Assembly (NCBI RefSeq): GCF_014268505.2
Contig: NZ_JABWQP020000001.1
Location: 1,178,001-1,242,000, forward strand
Direction of reading: 5' to 3'
DNA from: Pseudomonas khorasanensis
GTDB lineage: Bacteria > Pseudomonadota > Gammaproteobacteria > Pseudomonadales > Pseudomonadaceae
DNA length: 64,000 bases
Positions within the stretch are counted from its first letter, which is position 1. Every line of letters begins with the position of its first letter. A program made the translations under genes and the position numbers. Of this stretch, positions 35,839 through 45,284 are shown piece after piece. Under the pieces are notes generated by a model, which was given only the letters and a program-made list of their open reading frames with translations, was not told the origin of the DNA and searched no databases.

Positions 35839-38800
35839 ATGAATTTTTCTCAGTTCTTCATTTCCCGGCCGATCTTCGCAGCAGTGCTGTCGCTGCTGAT
35901 CCTGATCGCCGGTGCGATCTCGCTGTTCCAGCTGCCGATCAGCGAATACCCGGAAGTCGTGCCGCCAACCGTGGTGGTCCGTGCCAACTTCCCGGGCGCC
36001 AACCCTAAAGTCATCGGTGAAACCGTGGCGGCTCCGTTGGAGCAGGCCATCACCGGTGTCGAGAACATGCTCTACATGTCCTCGCAATCGACCGCTGACG
36101 GCAAGATCACCCTGACCATCACCTTCGCGCTTGGCACCGACCTGGATAACGCGCAGGTGCAGGTGCAGAACCGGGTGACCCGAACCGAGCCGAAGCTTCC
36201 CGAGGAAGTGACGCGCATCGGTATCACCGTCGACAAGGCTTCGCCCGACCTGACCATGGTTGTGCACTTGACCTCGCCGGACAAACGCTACGACATGCTC
36301 TACCTGTCCAACTACGCGATCCTCAATATCAAGGATGAGCTCGCGCGCCTGGGCGGTGTTGGTGACGTGCAGCTGTTTGGTATGGGCGACTACTCGCTGC
36401 GCGTGTGGCTCGACCCGAACAAGACCGCCTCGCGTAATTTGACCGCTACCGATGTGGTCACCGCCATTCGCGAGCAAAACCGTCAGGTCGCGGCGGGTCA
36501 ACTGGGCTCGCCCCCTGCCCCGACGGCGCAGAGCTTCCAGCTCTCGGTCAACACTCAGGGCCGTCTGGTCACCGAGGAAGAGTTTGAGAACATCGTCATT
36601 CGCGCAGGCGACGACGGTGAAATCACCCGCCTCAAGGACATCGCCCGCATTGAATTGGGCTCCAGCCAGTACGCCTTGCGTTCGCTGCTGAACAATCAAC
36701 CGGCCGTGGCGATCCCGATCTTCCAGCGCCCGGGTTCCAACGCTATCGATATCTCGAACGACGTTCGGGCAAAGATGGACGAACTGAAGAAGGGTTTCCC
36801 GCAGGGCATGGACTACAGCATCGTCTATGACCCGACGATCTTCGTGCGCGGCTCGATCGAAGCGGTGGTTCACACCCTCTTCGAAGCACTGATCCTCGTG
36901 GTTCTGGTGGTGATTCTGTTCCTGCAGACCTGGCGTGCCTCGATCATTCCGTTGGTGGCGGTGCCGGTGTCGTTGATCGGTACGTTTGCGGTCATGCACC
37001 TGTTCGGGTTCTCGCTCAACGCGCTATCGCTGTTCGGGCTGGTACTGGCGATCGGTATCGTGGTGGACGACGCCATCGTGGTGGTGGAAAACGTCGAACG
37101 AAACATCGAGCTCGGATTAACCCCGGTGGAGGCCACCAAGCGCGCCATGCGTGAAGTGACCGGCCCGATCGTCGCGACGGCACTGGTGCTGTGTGCGGTG
37201 TTCATTCCGGCGGCGTTCATCTCCGGCCTCACCGGCCAGTTCTACAAACAGTTCGCATTGACGATCGCCATCTCGACTGTGATCTCGGCGTTCAACTCGC
37301 TGACCCTGTCGCCAGCGCTCGCCGCTGTCTTGCTGAAAAGCCATGACGCGCCGAAAGACCGCTTCTCCAAAGTGCTCGACAAGATGTTTGGAGGCTGGCT
37401 GTTCCGTCCGTTCAACCGTTTCTTCGACCGTGCCAGTCATGGCTACGTCGGCACCGTGGGCCGGGTTATCCGCAGCAGCGGCATCGCTCTACTGGTCTAC
37501 GCAGGCCTGATGGTGCTGACCTTCTTCGGTTTCTCCAGCACACCGACCGGTTTTGTACCCGGCCAGGACAAGCAATACCTGGTGGCCTTCGCACAACTGC
37601 CGGACGCCGCGAGCCTGGATCGCACCGAAGACGTGATCAAGCGCATGTCTGACATGGCATTGAAACAGCCGGGCGTGGAAAGCGCCGTAGCGTTCCCGGG
37701 CCTGTCGATCAACGGCTTCACCAACAGCCCGAACGCCGGCATCGTGTTCGTGACCCTGAAACCGTTCGACGAGCGTAAAGACCCGAGCATGTCCGCTGGC
37801 GCAATTGCCGGTGCCTTGAACGGCCAGTTCGCCAACATTCAGGAAGCGTACATGGCGATCTTCCCGCCACCGCCGGTACAAGGCCTGGGCACCATTGGTG
37901 GTTTCCGTCTGCAAATCGAGGACCGGGGCAACCTGGGCTACGACGAGCTGTACAAGGAGACCATGAATATCATTAACAAGAGCCACAGCGTGCCGGAACT
38001 GGCGGGGTTGTTCACCAGCTACACCGTGAACGTGCCACAGGTCGATGCCGCCATCGACCGTGAAAAAGCCAAGACCCATGGCGTGGCGGTCAGCGACATC
38101 TTCGACACCTTGCAGATCTATCTGGGTTCGCTGTATGCCAACGACTTCAACCGCTTCGGGCGCACCTATCAGGTCAACGTTCAGGCAGAACAGCAGTTCC
38201 GTCTCGAATCCGATCAGATCGGCCAGCTGAAAGTACGTAACAACAAAGGCGAGATGATCCCGCTGGCGACCTTCATCAAGGTCAGTGACACCTCGGGTCC
38301 GGATCGCGTGATGCACTACAACGGCTTTATCACCGCTGAGATCAACGGTGCGGCCGCTCCCGGCTACAGCTCCGGCCAGGCCGAAAAAGCCATCGAAAAA
38401 CTGCTCAAGGAAGAACTTCCGAACGGCATGACCTACGAATGGACCGACCTGACCTATCAGCAGATTCTGTCCGGCAACACCGCGCTGTTCGTGTTCCCGC
38501 TGTGCGTACTGCTGGCGTTCCTGGTGCTCGCCGCTCAGTACGAAAGCTGGAGCCTGCCACTGGCGGTGATCCTGATCGTACCGATGACCCTGCTGTCGGC
38601 TATCACCGGCGTGATCATCTCGGGAGGCGACAACAACATCTTCACCCAGATCGGTTTGATTGTACTGGTGGGACTTGCGTGTAAGAACGCGATTCTGATC
38701 GTCGAATTCGCCAAGGACAAACAGGAAGAAGGCCTCGACCCGCTCGCTGCGGTTCTGGAAGCCTGCCGCCTGCGTCTGCGGCCGATCCTGATGACCTCCT

Positions 38801-39030
38801 TCGCATTCATCATGGGCGTGGTGCCACTCGTGTTCTCCAGCGGTGCCGGTGCCGAGATGCGTCACGCCATGGGTGTGGCGGTGTTCTCCGGGATGCTCGG
38901 GGTGACCTTTTTCGGTCTGTTGCTGACGCCAGTGTTCTACGTGCTGATCCGTAACTTTGTCGAGCGCGGCGAGCAACGTAAAGCGGCCAAAGCGGCCAAT
39001 CTTCAAAAGCAACTGGGGGCGCAACAATGA
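35839..39030 (+). CDS. mexF: RND efflux transporter MexF
   Basis: A 1063-residue HAE1-family RND pump. The opening MNFSQFFISRPIFAAVLSLL is family-typical. Twelve membrane segments are expected in two halves with large periplasmic loops. TM4 carries the proton-relay aspartates in GIVVDDAIVVVENVERN (Asp-Asp near residue 410). The second half has LVGLACKNAILIVEFAKD. It takes up drugs from the periplasm and inner leaflet by proton antiport. Its stop overlaps the oprN start (ATGA), so the two are coupled. Confidence 0.97.
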   Translation: MNFSQFFISRPIFAAVLSLLILIAGAISLFQLPISEYPEVVPPTVVVRANFPGANPKVIGETVAAPLEQAITGVENMLYMSSQSTADGKITLTITFALGTDLDNAQVQVQNRVTRTEPKLPEEVTRIGITVDKASPDLTMVVHLTSPDKRYDMLYLSNYAILNIKDELARLGGVGDVQLFGMGDYSLRVWLDPNKTASRNLTATDVVTAIREQNRQVAAGQLGSPPAPTAQSFQLSVNTQGRLVTEEEFENIVIRAGDDGEITRLKDIARIELGSSQYALRSLLNNQPAVAIPIFQRPGSNAIDISNDVRAKMDELKKGFPQGMDYSIVYDPTIFVRGSIEAVVHTLFEALILVVLVVILFLQTWRASIIPLVAVPVSLIGTFAVMHLFGFSLNALSLFGLVLAIGIVVDDAIVVVENVERNIELGLTPVEATKRAMREVTGPIVATALVLCAVFIPAAFISGLTGQFYKQFALTIAISTVISAFNSLTLSPALAAVLLKSHDAPKDRFSKVLDKMFGGWLFRPFNRFFDRASHGYVGTVGRVIRSSGIALLVYAGLMVLTFFGFSSTPTGFVPGQDKQYLVAFAQLPDAASLDRTEDVIKRMSDMALKQPGVESAVAFPGLSINGFTNSPNAGIVFVTLKPFDERKDPSMSAGAIAGALNGQFANIQEAYMAIFPPPPVQGLGTIGGFRLQIEDRGNLGYDELYKETMNIINKSHSVPELAGLFTSYTVNVPQVDAAIDREKAKTHGVAVSDIFDTLQIYLGSLYANDFNRFGRTYQVNVQAEQQFRLESDQIGQLKVRNNKGEMIPLATFIKVSDTSGPDRVMHYNGFITAEINGAAAPGYSSGQAEKAIEKLLKEELPNGMTYEWTDLTYQQILSGNTALFVFPLCVLLAFLVLAAQYESWSLPLAVILIVPMTLLSAITGVIISGGDNNIFTQIGLIVLVGLACKNAILIVEFAKDKQEEGLDPLAAVLEACRLRLRPILMTSFAFIMGVVPLVFSSGAGAEMRHAMGVAVFSGMLGVTFFGLLLTPVFYVLIRNFVERGEQRKAAKAANLQKQLGAQQ

Positions 39031-40448
39031 GTCTGAAAGTCTTCCTGCCGAGCCTGTTGGTGCTGGCCCTCAGCGCCTGCGCCGTCGGCCCCGACTACAA
39101 GACCCCAACCCCGGAGGCGGCCAATATCACGACCGCCACCGACGGCGCCGCCGGGCAAAAGAACTTTGACCGTTCGAAGTTCGAAGGCATCTGGTGGCAG
39201 CAATTCGACGATCCGACCCTCAACCAGTTGGTGACCCAATCGCTGCAAGGCAACCGTGAACTGCGTGTGGCGTTCGCCCGCTGGAAAGCCGCCCGGGCTA
39301 TCCGCGACGACGCCAGCAACGACGCGATGCCGACGATCACCAGCCGTGCCAGCAGCGACCTTGGCAAGGGACAGATTCCCGGCCAGACCACCGACCGGGT
39401 CAATAGCGAACGCTATGACCTGGGTCTGGACATGGCCTGGGAACTCGACCTGTTCGGGCGCATCCAGCGCAATCTGGAAGCCAGCGATGCCGATCAGCAG
39501 GCCGCCGAAGCCGATCTATACCAGCTGCAAGTCACCATGATTGCCGAACTGGTCGATGCTTACGGTCAACTGCGCGGGGCCCAGCTGCGCGAAAAAATTG
39601 CCGTGGCCAACCTGAACAACCAGCAGGAGTCGCGCAAGATCACCATCAGCCTGCGTGATGCAGGCGTGGGTGATCAGCTCGATGTCGAGCGCGCCGATGC
39701 GCGCCTGGCCAACGTCGAGGCCACCGTGCCGCAACTGCAGGCGGAACAGGTTCGGCAGAAAAACCGTATCGCCACCCTGCTGGGTGAGCGCCCGGACAAG
39801 CTGACCGTCGACCTGAGCCCGAAAGAGCTGCCGGCGATCGCTAAAGCATTGCCGATCGGTGATCCCGGTGAACTGCTGCAACGCCGTCCGGACGTCCTCA
39901 GCGCAGAACGTCAACTGGCTTCGGCCACAGCGCGCATCGGCGTGGCCAAGGCTGACCTGTTCCCCCGAGTCAGCCTCAGCGGCTTCCTCGGCTGGACCGC
40001 CGGACGTGGTTCGCAGATCGGTTCCTCGGCGGCCAACGCCTGGGCACTGGGCCCGAGTATCACCTGGGCCGCGTTTGACCTCGGCAGCGTGCGCGCCCGT
40101 TTGCGCGGTGCTGACGCCGATGCCGAAGGCGCGCTGGCGAATTACGAGCAACAAGTGTTGCTCGCGCTGGAAGAGTCGGAAAACGCTTTCAGCGACTATG
40201 GCAAACGTCAGCAACGGTTGATATCGCTGATTCGTCAGAGCGAATCGAGCCGCAAGGCTGCCGATCTGGCGGAAATCCGCTACCGCGAAGGCACGACCGA
40301 TTTCCTCGTCCTGCTCGACGCCCAGCGTGAACGCCTCAACGCCGAAGACAGCCAGGCCCAGGCCGAAGTCGATCTGTATCGCGGCATCGTCGCGATCTAC
40401 AAAGCGCTCGGCGGTGGCTGGCAGCCGGAGACCGTTGCCAGTAAGTAA
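39027..40448 (+). CDS. oprN: RND outer-membrane channel OprN
   Basis: A 473-residue outer-membrane lipoprotein of the NodT/OprM family. The signal peptide ends in a lipobox (ALSAC). The two OEP repeats are visible, including VGPDYKTPTP near the start and the LLQRRPDVLSAERQLASATARIGVAKADLFPRVSLSG block typical of the family at ~290. It forms the exit duct of the MexEF pump. It is the last gene of the operon and a terminator follows 48 bases after its stop. Confidence 0.95.
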   Translation: MSLKVFLPSLLVLALSACAVGPDYKTPTPEAANITTATDGAAGQKNFDRSKFEGIWWQQFDDPTLNQLVTQSLQGNRELRVAFARWKAARAIRDDASNDAMPTITSRASSDLGKGQIPGQTTDRVNSERYDLGLDMAWELDLFGRIQRNLEASDADQQAAEADLYQLQVTMIAELVDAYGQLRGAQLREKIAVANLNNQQESRKITISLRDAGVGDQLDVERADARLANVEATVPQLQAEQVRQKNRIATLLGERPDKLTVDLSPKELPAIAKALPIGDPGELLQRRPDVLSAERQLASATARIGVAKADLFPRVSLSGFLGWTAGRGSQIGSSAANAWALGPSITWAAFDLGSVRARLRGADADAEGALANYEQQVLLALEESENAFSDYGKRQQRLISLIRQSESSRKAADLAEIRYREGTTDFLVLLDAQRERLNAEDSQAQAEVDLYRGIVAIYKALGGGWQPETVASK

Positions 40449-40495
40449 AGATTGTTAAAGAGCTCCTTTGGTTGGCCGCAACCAACCAGATTTTT

Positions 40496-40528
40496 GCCCC
40501 GCGTATCATTCGGTCGCGGGGTTTTTTT
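40496..40528 (+). terminator. Rho-independent terminator of mexEF-oprN
   Basis: CCCCGCG (40497-40503), an 11-base loop, then CGCGGGG (40515-40521) followed by seven T. It closes the efflux operon ahead of a REP doublet. Confidence 0.93.
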
Positions 40529-40555
40529 ATGCCTGTTTGCAGCACTGGGATTTTT

Positions 40556-40647
40556 TGTGGGAGCGAGCCTGCTCGCGAAAGCGTCAGGTCAGACATATCA
40601 GCGGTGGCTGATAATCCGCCTTCGCGAGCAGGCTCGCTCCCACAGGG
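40556..40647. repeat. REP doublet between oprN and the HlyD-type gene
   Basis: tgtgggagcgagcctgctcgcgaa at about 40556-40579 is inverted at about 40621-40645 (ttcgcgagcaggctcgctccc...). It lies between convergent transcription units, overlapping neither gene. Confidence 0.88.
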
Positions 40648-40649
40648 GA

Positions 40650-41600
40650 TCAGCGGTGATCCTCCAGGACGGTGACAGTGGCGGTGGTACCGGCGCGCAA
40701 GCGATGCTTGCCGGCGAAGTCACCGTCAATGCCGATACGCACGGGCACCCGCTGCGCCAGTTTTACCCAGGTGTAACTGGGATTGATGTCGGCCAGTAGC
40801 CGACTGCCCGGCGTGTTTTCGCGGTCGGTGATGGCGAAGGCGATGCTTTCCACCGTGCCGCCAAAACGCTCCCCACTCATCAACTGAATGCGCACCCGAT
40901 CGCCCTCCTCGATACGCGGCAATTTGGTTTCCTCGAAGTAACCGCTGACGTAGAACGAATCGCCGTCGACCAGTGCCAGCAGCGCACCGCCCGCCTGCGC
41001 GTAGTCACCCTGACGGGTCAGCAGGTTGGTCACGTAGCCGCTGACGGGCGATTCGACACGGGTTCGCTGCAGATCGAGCTCCGCCTGGGTCAGCGCGGCA
41101 ATCGCCAGTTGTACATTGGCTTCGGCCAGACCGAGGTTGGCCTGGTTGCGCAGCAAATCGGCCTGAGCGACAGCCACGTCGGTGCTGGATTTTTCCCATT
41201 CCTCACCGGAAATCGCGAAGCCCTGCTTCAGCGTGCGTCGCCGGCGCTCTTCGCTCTGGCGCTGTTTGAGCAGCGCTTCACTGGCAACGATCGCCGCTTG
41301 CGATTGCCCAAGCGAAGCCTTGGACACTTCGACCGAGCGCCGGGCATGCTCGACCGCCAGCTGATAGCGCGCCGGATCGATTTCCAGCAGCAACTGGCCC
41401 TTGTCGACATGCTGGTTGTCCTGCACCGCCAGCTTGACGATACGGCCCGAGACATCCGCCGACAACGTCACCACATCCGCCCTCACCCGGGCATCCCGCG
41501 TCCACGGCGCGCGGGTGTAATACTCCCAGGCGAACCAGCCAAGGACGATCGCCAGGATCACCACCGCCACGGTCATCATTCGTGCAACTAGCGCTTTCAA
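40650..41600 (-). CDS. HlyD-family efflux adaptor (AaeA/EmrA-like)
   Basis: A ~316-residue membrane-fusion protein. A single N-terminal membrane segment (VAVVILAIVLGWFAWEYY) is followed by a lipoyl domain (ADVSGRIVKLAVQDNQHVDKGQLLLEIDPARY), a coiled-coil hairpin (~75-170) and the second lipoyl half (VESPVSGYVTNLLTRQGDYAQ). The start is a TTG at 41600 with GGGAG 9 bases upstream; an ATG at the MMTV position is possible. With the two genes upstream it forms a FUSC/DUF1656/HlyD pump, the type that exports aromatic acids such as p-hydroxybenzoate. No outer-membrane gene of its own is present. Confidence 0.9.
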   Translation of the reverse strand: MKALVARMMTVAVVILAIVLGWFAWEYYTRAPWTRDARVRADVVTLSADVSGRIVKLAVQDNQHVDKGQLLLEIDPARYQLAVEHARRSVEVSKASLGQSQAAIVASEALLKQRQSEERRRRTLKQGFAISGEEWEKSSTDVAVAQADLLRNQANLGLAEANVQLAIAALTQAELDLQRTRVESPVSGYVTNLLTRQGDYAQAGGALLALVDGDSFYVSGYFEETKLPRIEEGDRVRIQLMSGERFGGTVESIAFAITDRENTPGSRLLADINPSYTWVKLAQRVPVRIGIDGDFAGKHRLRAGTTATVTVLEDHR

Positions 41601-41604
41601 GACA

Positions 41605-41805
41605 TCAGGCTCCCATCAACAGAATCAGCGTGGCACAGACACAGGCGTAAAGAGCGCCCTCGAACAGCGCTTCATGCCAGACCAGCCGCAGCACGCCCAG
41701 GCGCCGCAGGCACCAGTCCAGCAACATGAAGATCGGGATCGCCAGCAAAAGCGCTTGAGCAATGGGCGGCAGGTAGACGCCGCCAATCTCGAAATCAATG
41801 GGCAA
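41605..41805 (-). CDS. DUF1656 small membrane protein
   Basis: A 66-residue protein with two membrane segments (QALLLAIPIFMLLDW; LYACVCATLILLMGA). DUF1656 proteins are nearly always encoded between a FUSC-type pump and an HlyD adaptor, exactly as here. I chose a TTG start at 41805 because AAGGAG lies 9 bases upstream and the product then has the family length. It overlaps the FUSC gene by 11 bases. Confidence 0.85.
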   Translation of the reverse strand: MPIDFEIGGVYLPPIAQALLLAIPIFMLLDWCLRRLGVLRLVWHEALFEGALYACVCATLILLMGA

Positions 41806-43939
41806 GTTGCGGTTCTCCTTCAAGGGCTTCAGGTTGCAAATGTTCGCCGTGGCGCTCAAGAAACGACACGACGATCAGCAGCGCCACGCGCATGCGGAAC
41901 ACCGACCATAAATGCTCGTGACCGGTATGCAAGTCGTCCAGTTCATCGCCCAGTTCATGCAGCGTGGCCAGCAGCGACGTCACATCCGTATCCTGGCGTC
42001 CGGAGACGAAACGACCGGTCTTGCGTAACGTCGATGACAAGCGCTGGCAGAACGTTTCGCTCAGCAACCCATTGTTTTGCATCTGCTGCCTGAGCTGATG
42101 CATCGCCACGCCCAATGCCACACAGGCCAGGCTGACCTCGTACATGCGCTGAGTGGTCCGGTCATTCGCCGCTGGCAGCAAGCCGAGCATGCTGGTCAGG
42201 CGATCGGTCATCCGACTCTCGAAGGCAAATTGTTGTTCATCAGTCGCGGGTATTTTGCTCAGTTGGTACACCTGTTCACGTGCTTCACCGTACAAGCGGC
42301 GAATGCGCAAAGCCGGGCGGAACGGAAAGATCAGCGCATAGACGATCAAGGCCAGCATCGCTGCGCTGACGTAGGCGCTGGCGAATTCGAACCATTGGAT
42401 CGCCGTGTTCTGCCCAGTGCCGAAGTTCTGTGGCCCGAGCATAAGGAAACTGGACAGGCCAAGCCCCATGCCAATCCCGGCGGTGGCCGGACTCGCAATG
42501 CCCACTGCGATGGCATACAGCAGCGGCGCCAGCAACAAGGCCAGCAACTCGAAATCGCTGATCGCGGGCACCAGCATGAACTGATAAAACGCGGACACTA
42601 CCAGCGCCAGCCCCAAACCGCGTGCGTAGCTTTGCGCGGCCATTAGCGGACGCGGGAAGGTCGCCATCAGCGAGCAGAGAATCCCCACCAGAATCATCCC
42701 GCCCCGCGCGCCATCCCACGCCGTCTCGATCCAGATAAGCCCGGCGACCAGCAGCGCGGTAAATGCGCGGATGGCATTCATCAAGGCCAGGGTGAAATCG
42801 AGATGCAACGGACTGGACTGGCCACGATACAGGCAACTGGCCGGGCGCCCTTCCTGGATGGCGTCACTCAGTTCGAGAATCTGTTCGAGTTGCTGCAGCA
42901 GTCGCGCCTGCTCCCAGCGCAACGCCCAAGCCAGGGAGCGCAGGGTTGCGCTCATGTTCTCGGTCAGTTGTTCGGCCTTGTACGCCAACGCTTCGAACTG
43001 TTGCTGCAAGGTCACGAAACGCTGTCGGTCTTCGCCCGATAGCGCGCGGCCTTGTTGCGCCAGCTGATCCAGCAAAGCCAGCTCCTCGGCACGCAGCTGC
43101 TGAACCTCCAGCGGCAGATCGCCCTCCCAGCGTTCGGTGAGCAGTCGTCGTTGATGACGCAAAGCGGTCAGCCGCGACGTCAATAACATCAGTTGGTTAC
43201 CGAGCAGCAATACAAGGTCGTCGGCGCTGCGCAAACGTGGCGCATCGAAGTACAAATGACGTCGCAACCCTTCCAGCGCGCTGATTTCACCGAGCAGCTG
43301 CATTTGCCGACGCTGGAAATCGGCTTCGCTTTCGTCCGTTCGAAGGACCTCGGCGGCGTGGCTGGCCGCCAGTTTGATCACCTGATCGACCTTGGCGAAA
43401 TAGCCCTTGGCGACGGCTTCCGGCCGGGCGGTGAGCAGACTGACCACGCAGACGCATGCCACGGCCAGCAGGGTTTCGGTCACACGGGTAACCGCGAGCA
43501 GAAACGTACCGTCCTGATCAGGAATCGCCAACAAGGCCACGACCACGGCGGTGTAACCGCTGAGCACGAACGCCTGGGAACTGGTGTAGCGCAATAACGT
43601 GCCGCCCGCTGTGCACAGCGCCAGCCAGAGGGCCAACGTGGTAATGAATGGCAAGGGCGCCTGGGGGAAAATCGCCATGATCAGCACCGCTACTGCCGCG
43701 CCGACCGTGGTGCCGATGACCTGGCCAAAACTTCGCGCCAGCGCCATCCCGGCCAATGGCTGGCTGACAATCACCACGGCCATGATCGACCATTTTGGCT
43801 GCTCCAGATCGAAAACGAACGCAAGATAAAGGGTCAGCAAACCGGCGGCGATGGTCCGCAGGGCAAACAGCAAAACAGCCTGACCGGGATGGATCAAGGC
43901 CTTGAAGTAAGCAAACAGCGCTGGCATGGGCACACTCAT
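41795..43939 (-). CDS. FUSC family aromatic-compound efflux protein (AaeB-like)
   Basis: A ~714-residue inner-membrane protein of the FUSC/aromatic acid exporter family. Two membrane blocks lie at ~10-170 (ALRTIAAGLLTLYLAFVF; LIMAIFPQAPLPFITTLALWLAL) and ~350-520, separated by a large cytoplasmic region (~180-345) and followed by a soluble C-terminal region. It forms a tripartite-like pump with the DUF1656 protein and the HlyD adaptor downstream. Substrate unknown; fusaric acid or hydroxybenzoates are typical for the family. The start at 43939 has a weak ribosome site; 43927 is also possible. Confidence 0.9.
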   Translation of the reverse strand: MSVPMPALFAYFKALIHPGQAVLLFALRTIAAGLLTLYLAFVFDLEQPKWSIMAVVIVSQPLAGMALARSFGQVIGTTVGAAVAVLIMAIFPQAPLPFITTLALWLALCTAGGTLLRYTSSQAFVLSGYTAVVVALLAIPDQDGTFLLAVTRVTETLLAVACVCVVSLLTARPEAVAKGYFAKVDQVIKLAASHAAEVLRTDESEADFQRRQMQLLGEISALEGLRRHLYFDAPRLRSADDLVLLLGNQLMLLTSRLTALRHQRRLLTERWEGDLPLEVQQLRAEELALLDQLAQQGRALSGEDRQRFVTLQQQFEALAYKAEQLTENMSATLRSLAWALRWEQARLLQQLEQILELSDAIQEGRPASCLYRGQSSPLHLDFTLALMNAIRAFTALLVAGLIWIETAWDGARGGMILVGILCSLMATFPRPLMAAQSYARGLGLALVVSAFYQFMLVPAISDFELLALLLAPLLYAIAVGIASPATAGIGMGLGLSSFLMLGPQNFGTGQNTAIQWFEFASAYVSAAMLALIVYALIFPFRPALRIRRLYGEAREQVYQLSKIPATDEQQFAFESRMTDRLTSMLGLLPAANDRTTQRMYEVSLACVALGVAMHQLRQQMQNNGLLSETFCQRLSSTLRKTGRFVSGRQDTDVTSLLATLHELGDELDDLHTGHEHLWSVFRMRVALLIVVSFLERHGEHLQPEALEGEPQLAH

Positions 43940-44097
43940 TAAAACGACTTCTGCAAGCGTAGACACTGCATTAAAAGCCTGACGGATTTCACAGTCGACA
44001 CGACTCGTAGGACGATTCGCTGGCAAGGGTTTGACTCACGCGCCAAGCTGACCGAAGCTTGCCGCTCTGCTCAAGTTCGAAGCTTTCGGAAACCCGC

Positions 44098-45153
44098 ATG
44101 ACTCAGTCCCGCCGCAACCTTCTGATCGGCCTCGGCCTCGTACTGATCCTCGGCGTCGTCTGGCTGTCTTTTCGCAGCAGCACACCGACCCTCCCTGATG
44201 CTATCAAACATGGCTACAGCGAAGCGCTGAACGCGGCGCGCACCGGTGAACCCGGAGCGGCGCGCCAGTTGTATCAGCAATTGGGCCGTCCGGACATCTC
44301 GGTCAAGCGCCGCGTCTGGCTGCATGGCGAGTTGCCCAACTACCCAAGTCCCCAGGCATTGAAACTGGCGGACATCGACTTGCACCACGAAGCGCCGCAA
44401 GTCCGCGTGGCAGCGATAAAAAGTATCGTCGGCCTTGTACCCGGAGGGCAACGCAGTCTGTTGCTCGGCCCATTGCTCGACGATGAGGAGCAAAGTGTCC
44501 GGTTCGCGGCCATCAACGCCCTGCTCGGCCTGACGCCGGACGAGTTGGGCCTGTATTTCGCGCCGCTGCAGCAAGCCATCGATGGCTGGCAGCAGGTGCT
44601 CGAAGACCAGCCTGAAAGCGCCGCCAATTCCGCGCAACTGGCTCGTCTCTATATCCATAACGCCGAATACAAACAGGCACAGCAGGCGCTGGACAATACT
44701 CTGCGTCTCGAACCCGGCAACCTGCCGGCGCTGGTCATGCAGATCGATGTGCTCGATCGCCAGGGCCAAAGCGATGCGGCTCGCCAGTTGCTCGCACAAC
44801 AGCTCAAGGCACAACCCGATTCAGCCTATCTGCAACACGCCCTCGGTCTGTGGTTGTTGCATCACGGTCAGCGCGAATATGCCCTGCTCGGTCTGTCCAA
44901 AGCCGTCGAGCTCGAACCGGACAACAAGGATTATCGCTACGACCTGGCGACCACTTTGCACAGCGCGCAAGAGCTGGAAGCGGCGCAGAAACAACTGCAG
45001 GAAATCGTCCAGCGTCACCCCGCCGATCGCAAGGCGCGGGTGCTGCTGATCAATTACTGGAAAGAGAGCGGCCAGTTGCAGAATGTACAAATACTGCTGG
45101 CACAACTCGAACAGTTGAATCCGGATGATCCGGCGTTGCAGCAGGGGCTGTGA
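44098..45153 (+). CDS. Membrane-anchored TPR / HEAT-like repeat protein
   Basis: A 351-residue protein with one N-terminal membrane segment (LLIGLGLVLILGVVWLSF). Residues ~60-180 include HEAT-like helical repeats (APQVRVAAIKSIVGLVPGG; EQSVRFAAINALLGLTP). Residues ~185-345 hold TPR motifs (AQLARLYIHNAEYKQAQQALDNTLRLEPGN). It is likely a periplasm-facing scaffold or assembly factor. It stands 131 bases upstream of the KaiC-like gene on the same strand, so a functional link is possible but not shown. Confidence 0.8.
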   Translation: MTQSRRNLLIGLGLVLILGVVWLSFRSSTPTLPDAIKHGYSEALNAARTGEPGAARQLYQQLGRPDISVKRRVWLHGELPNYPSPQALKLADIDLHHEAPQVRVAAIKSIVGLVPGGQRSLLLGPLLDDEEQSVRFAAINALLGLTPDELGLYFAPLQQAIDGWQQVLEDQPESAANSAQLARLYIHNAEYKQAQQALDNTLRLEPGNLPALVMQIDVLDRQGQSDAARQLLAQQLKAQPDSAYLQHALGLWLLHHGQREYALLGLSKAVELEPDNKDYRYDLATTLHSAQELEAAQKQLQEIVQRHPADRKARVLLINYWKESGQLQNVQILLAQLEQLNPDDPALQQGL

Positions 45154-45284
45154 TAAAGCTACAGCGAGCGCAATTGGCCATCAATTGAAAGAAAAAGCGG
45201 AACCGCCAACACGTGATGAGGTCAAGTTACTCAGGCGAAGCAATAAGCGAACCGCCTGATACCCTAGCCATAAGAGGGCATTTT

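Noticed and set aside
37489..39027. 512-codon minus-strand frame within mexF
   Set aside because: Antisense to the conserved RND transporter; composition is a mirror of mexF codons.
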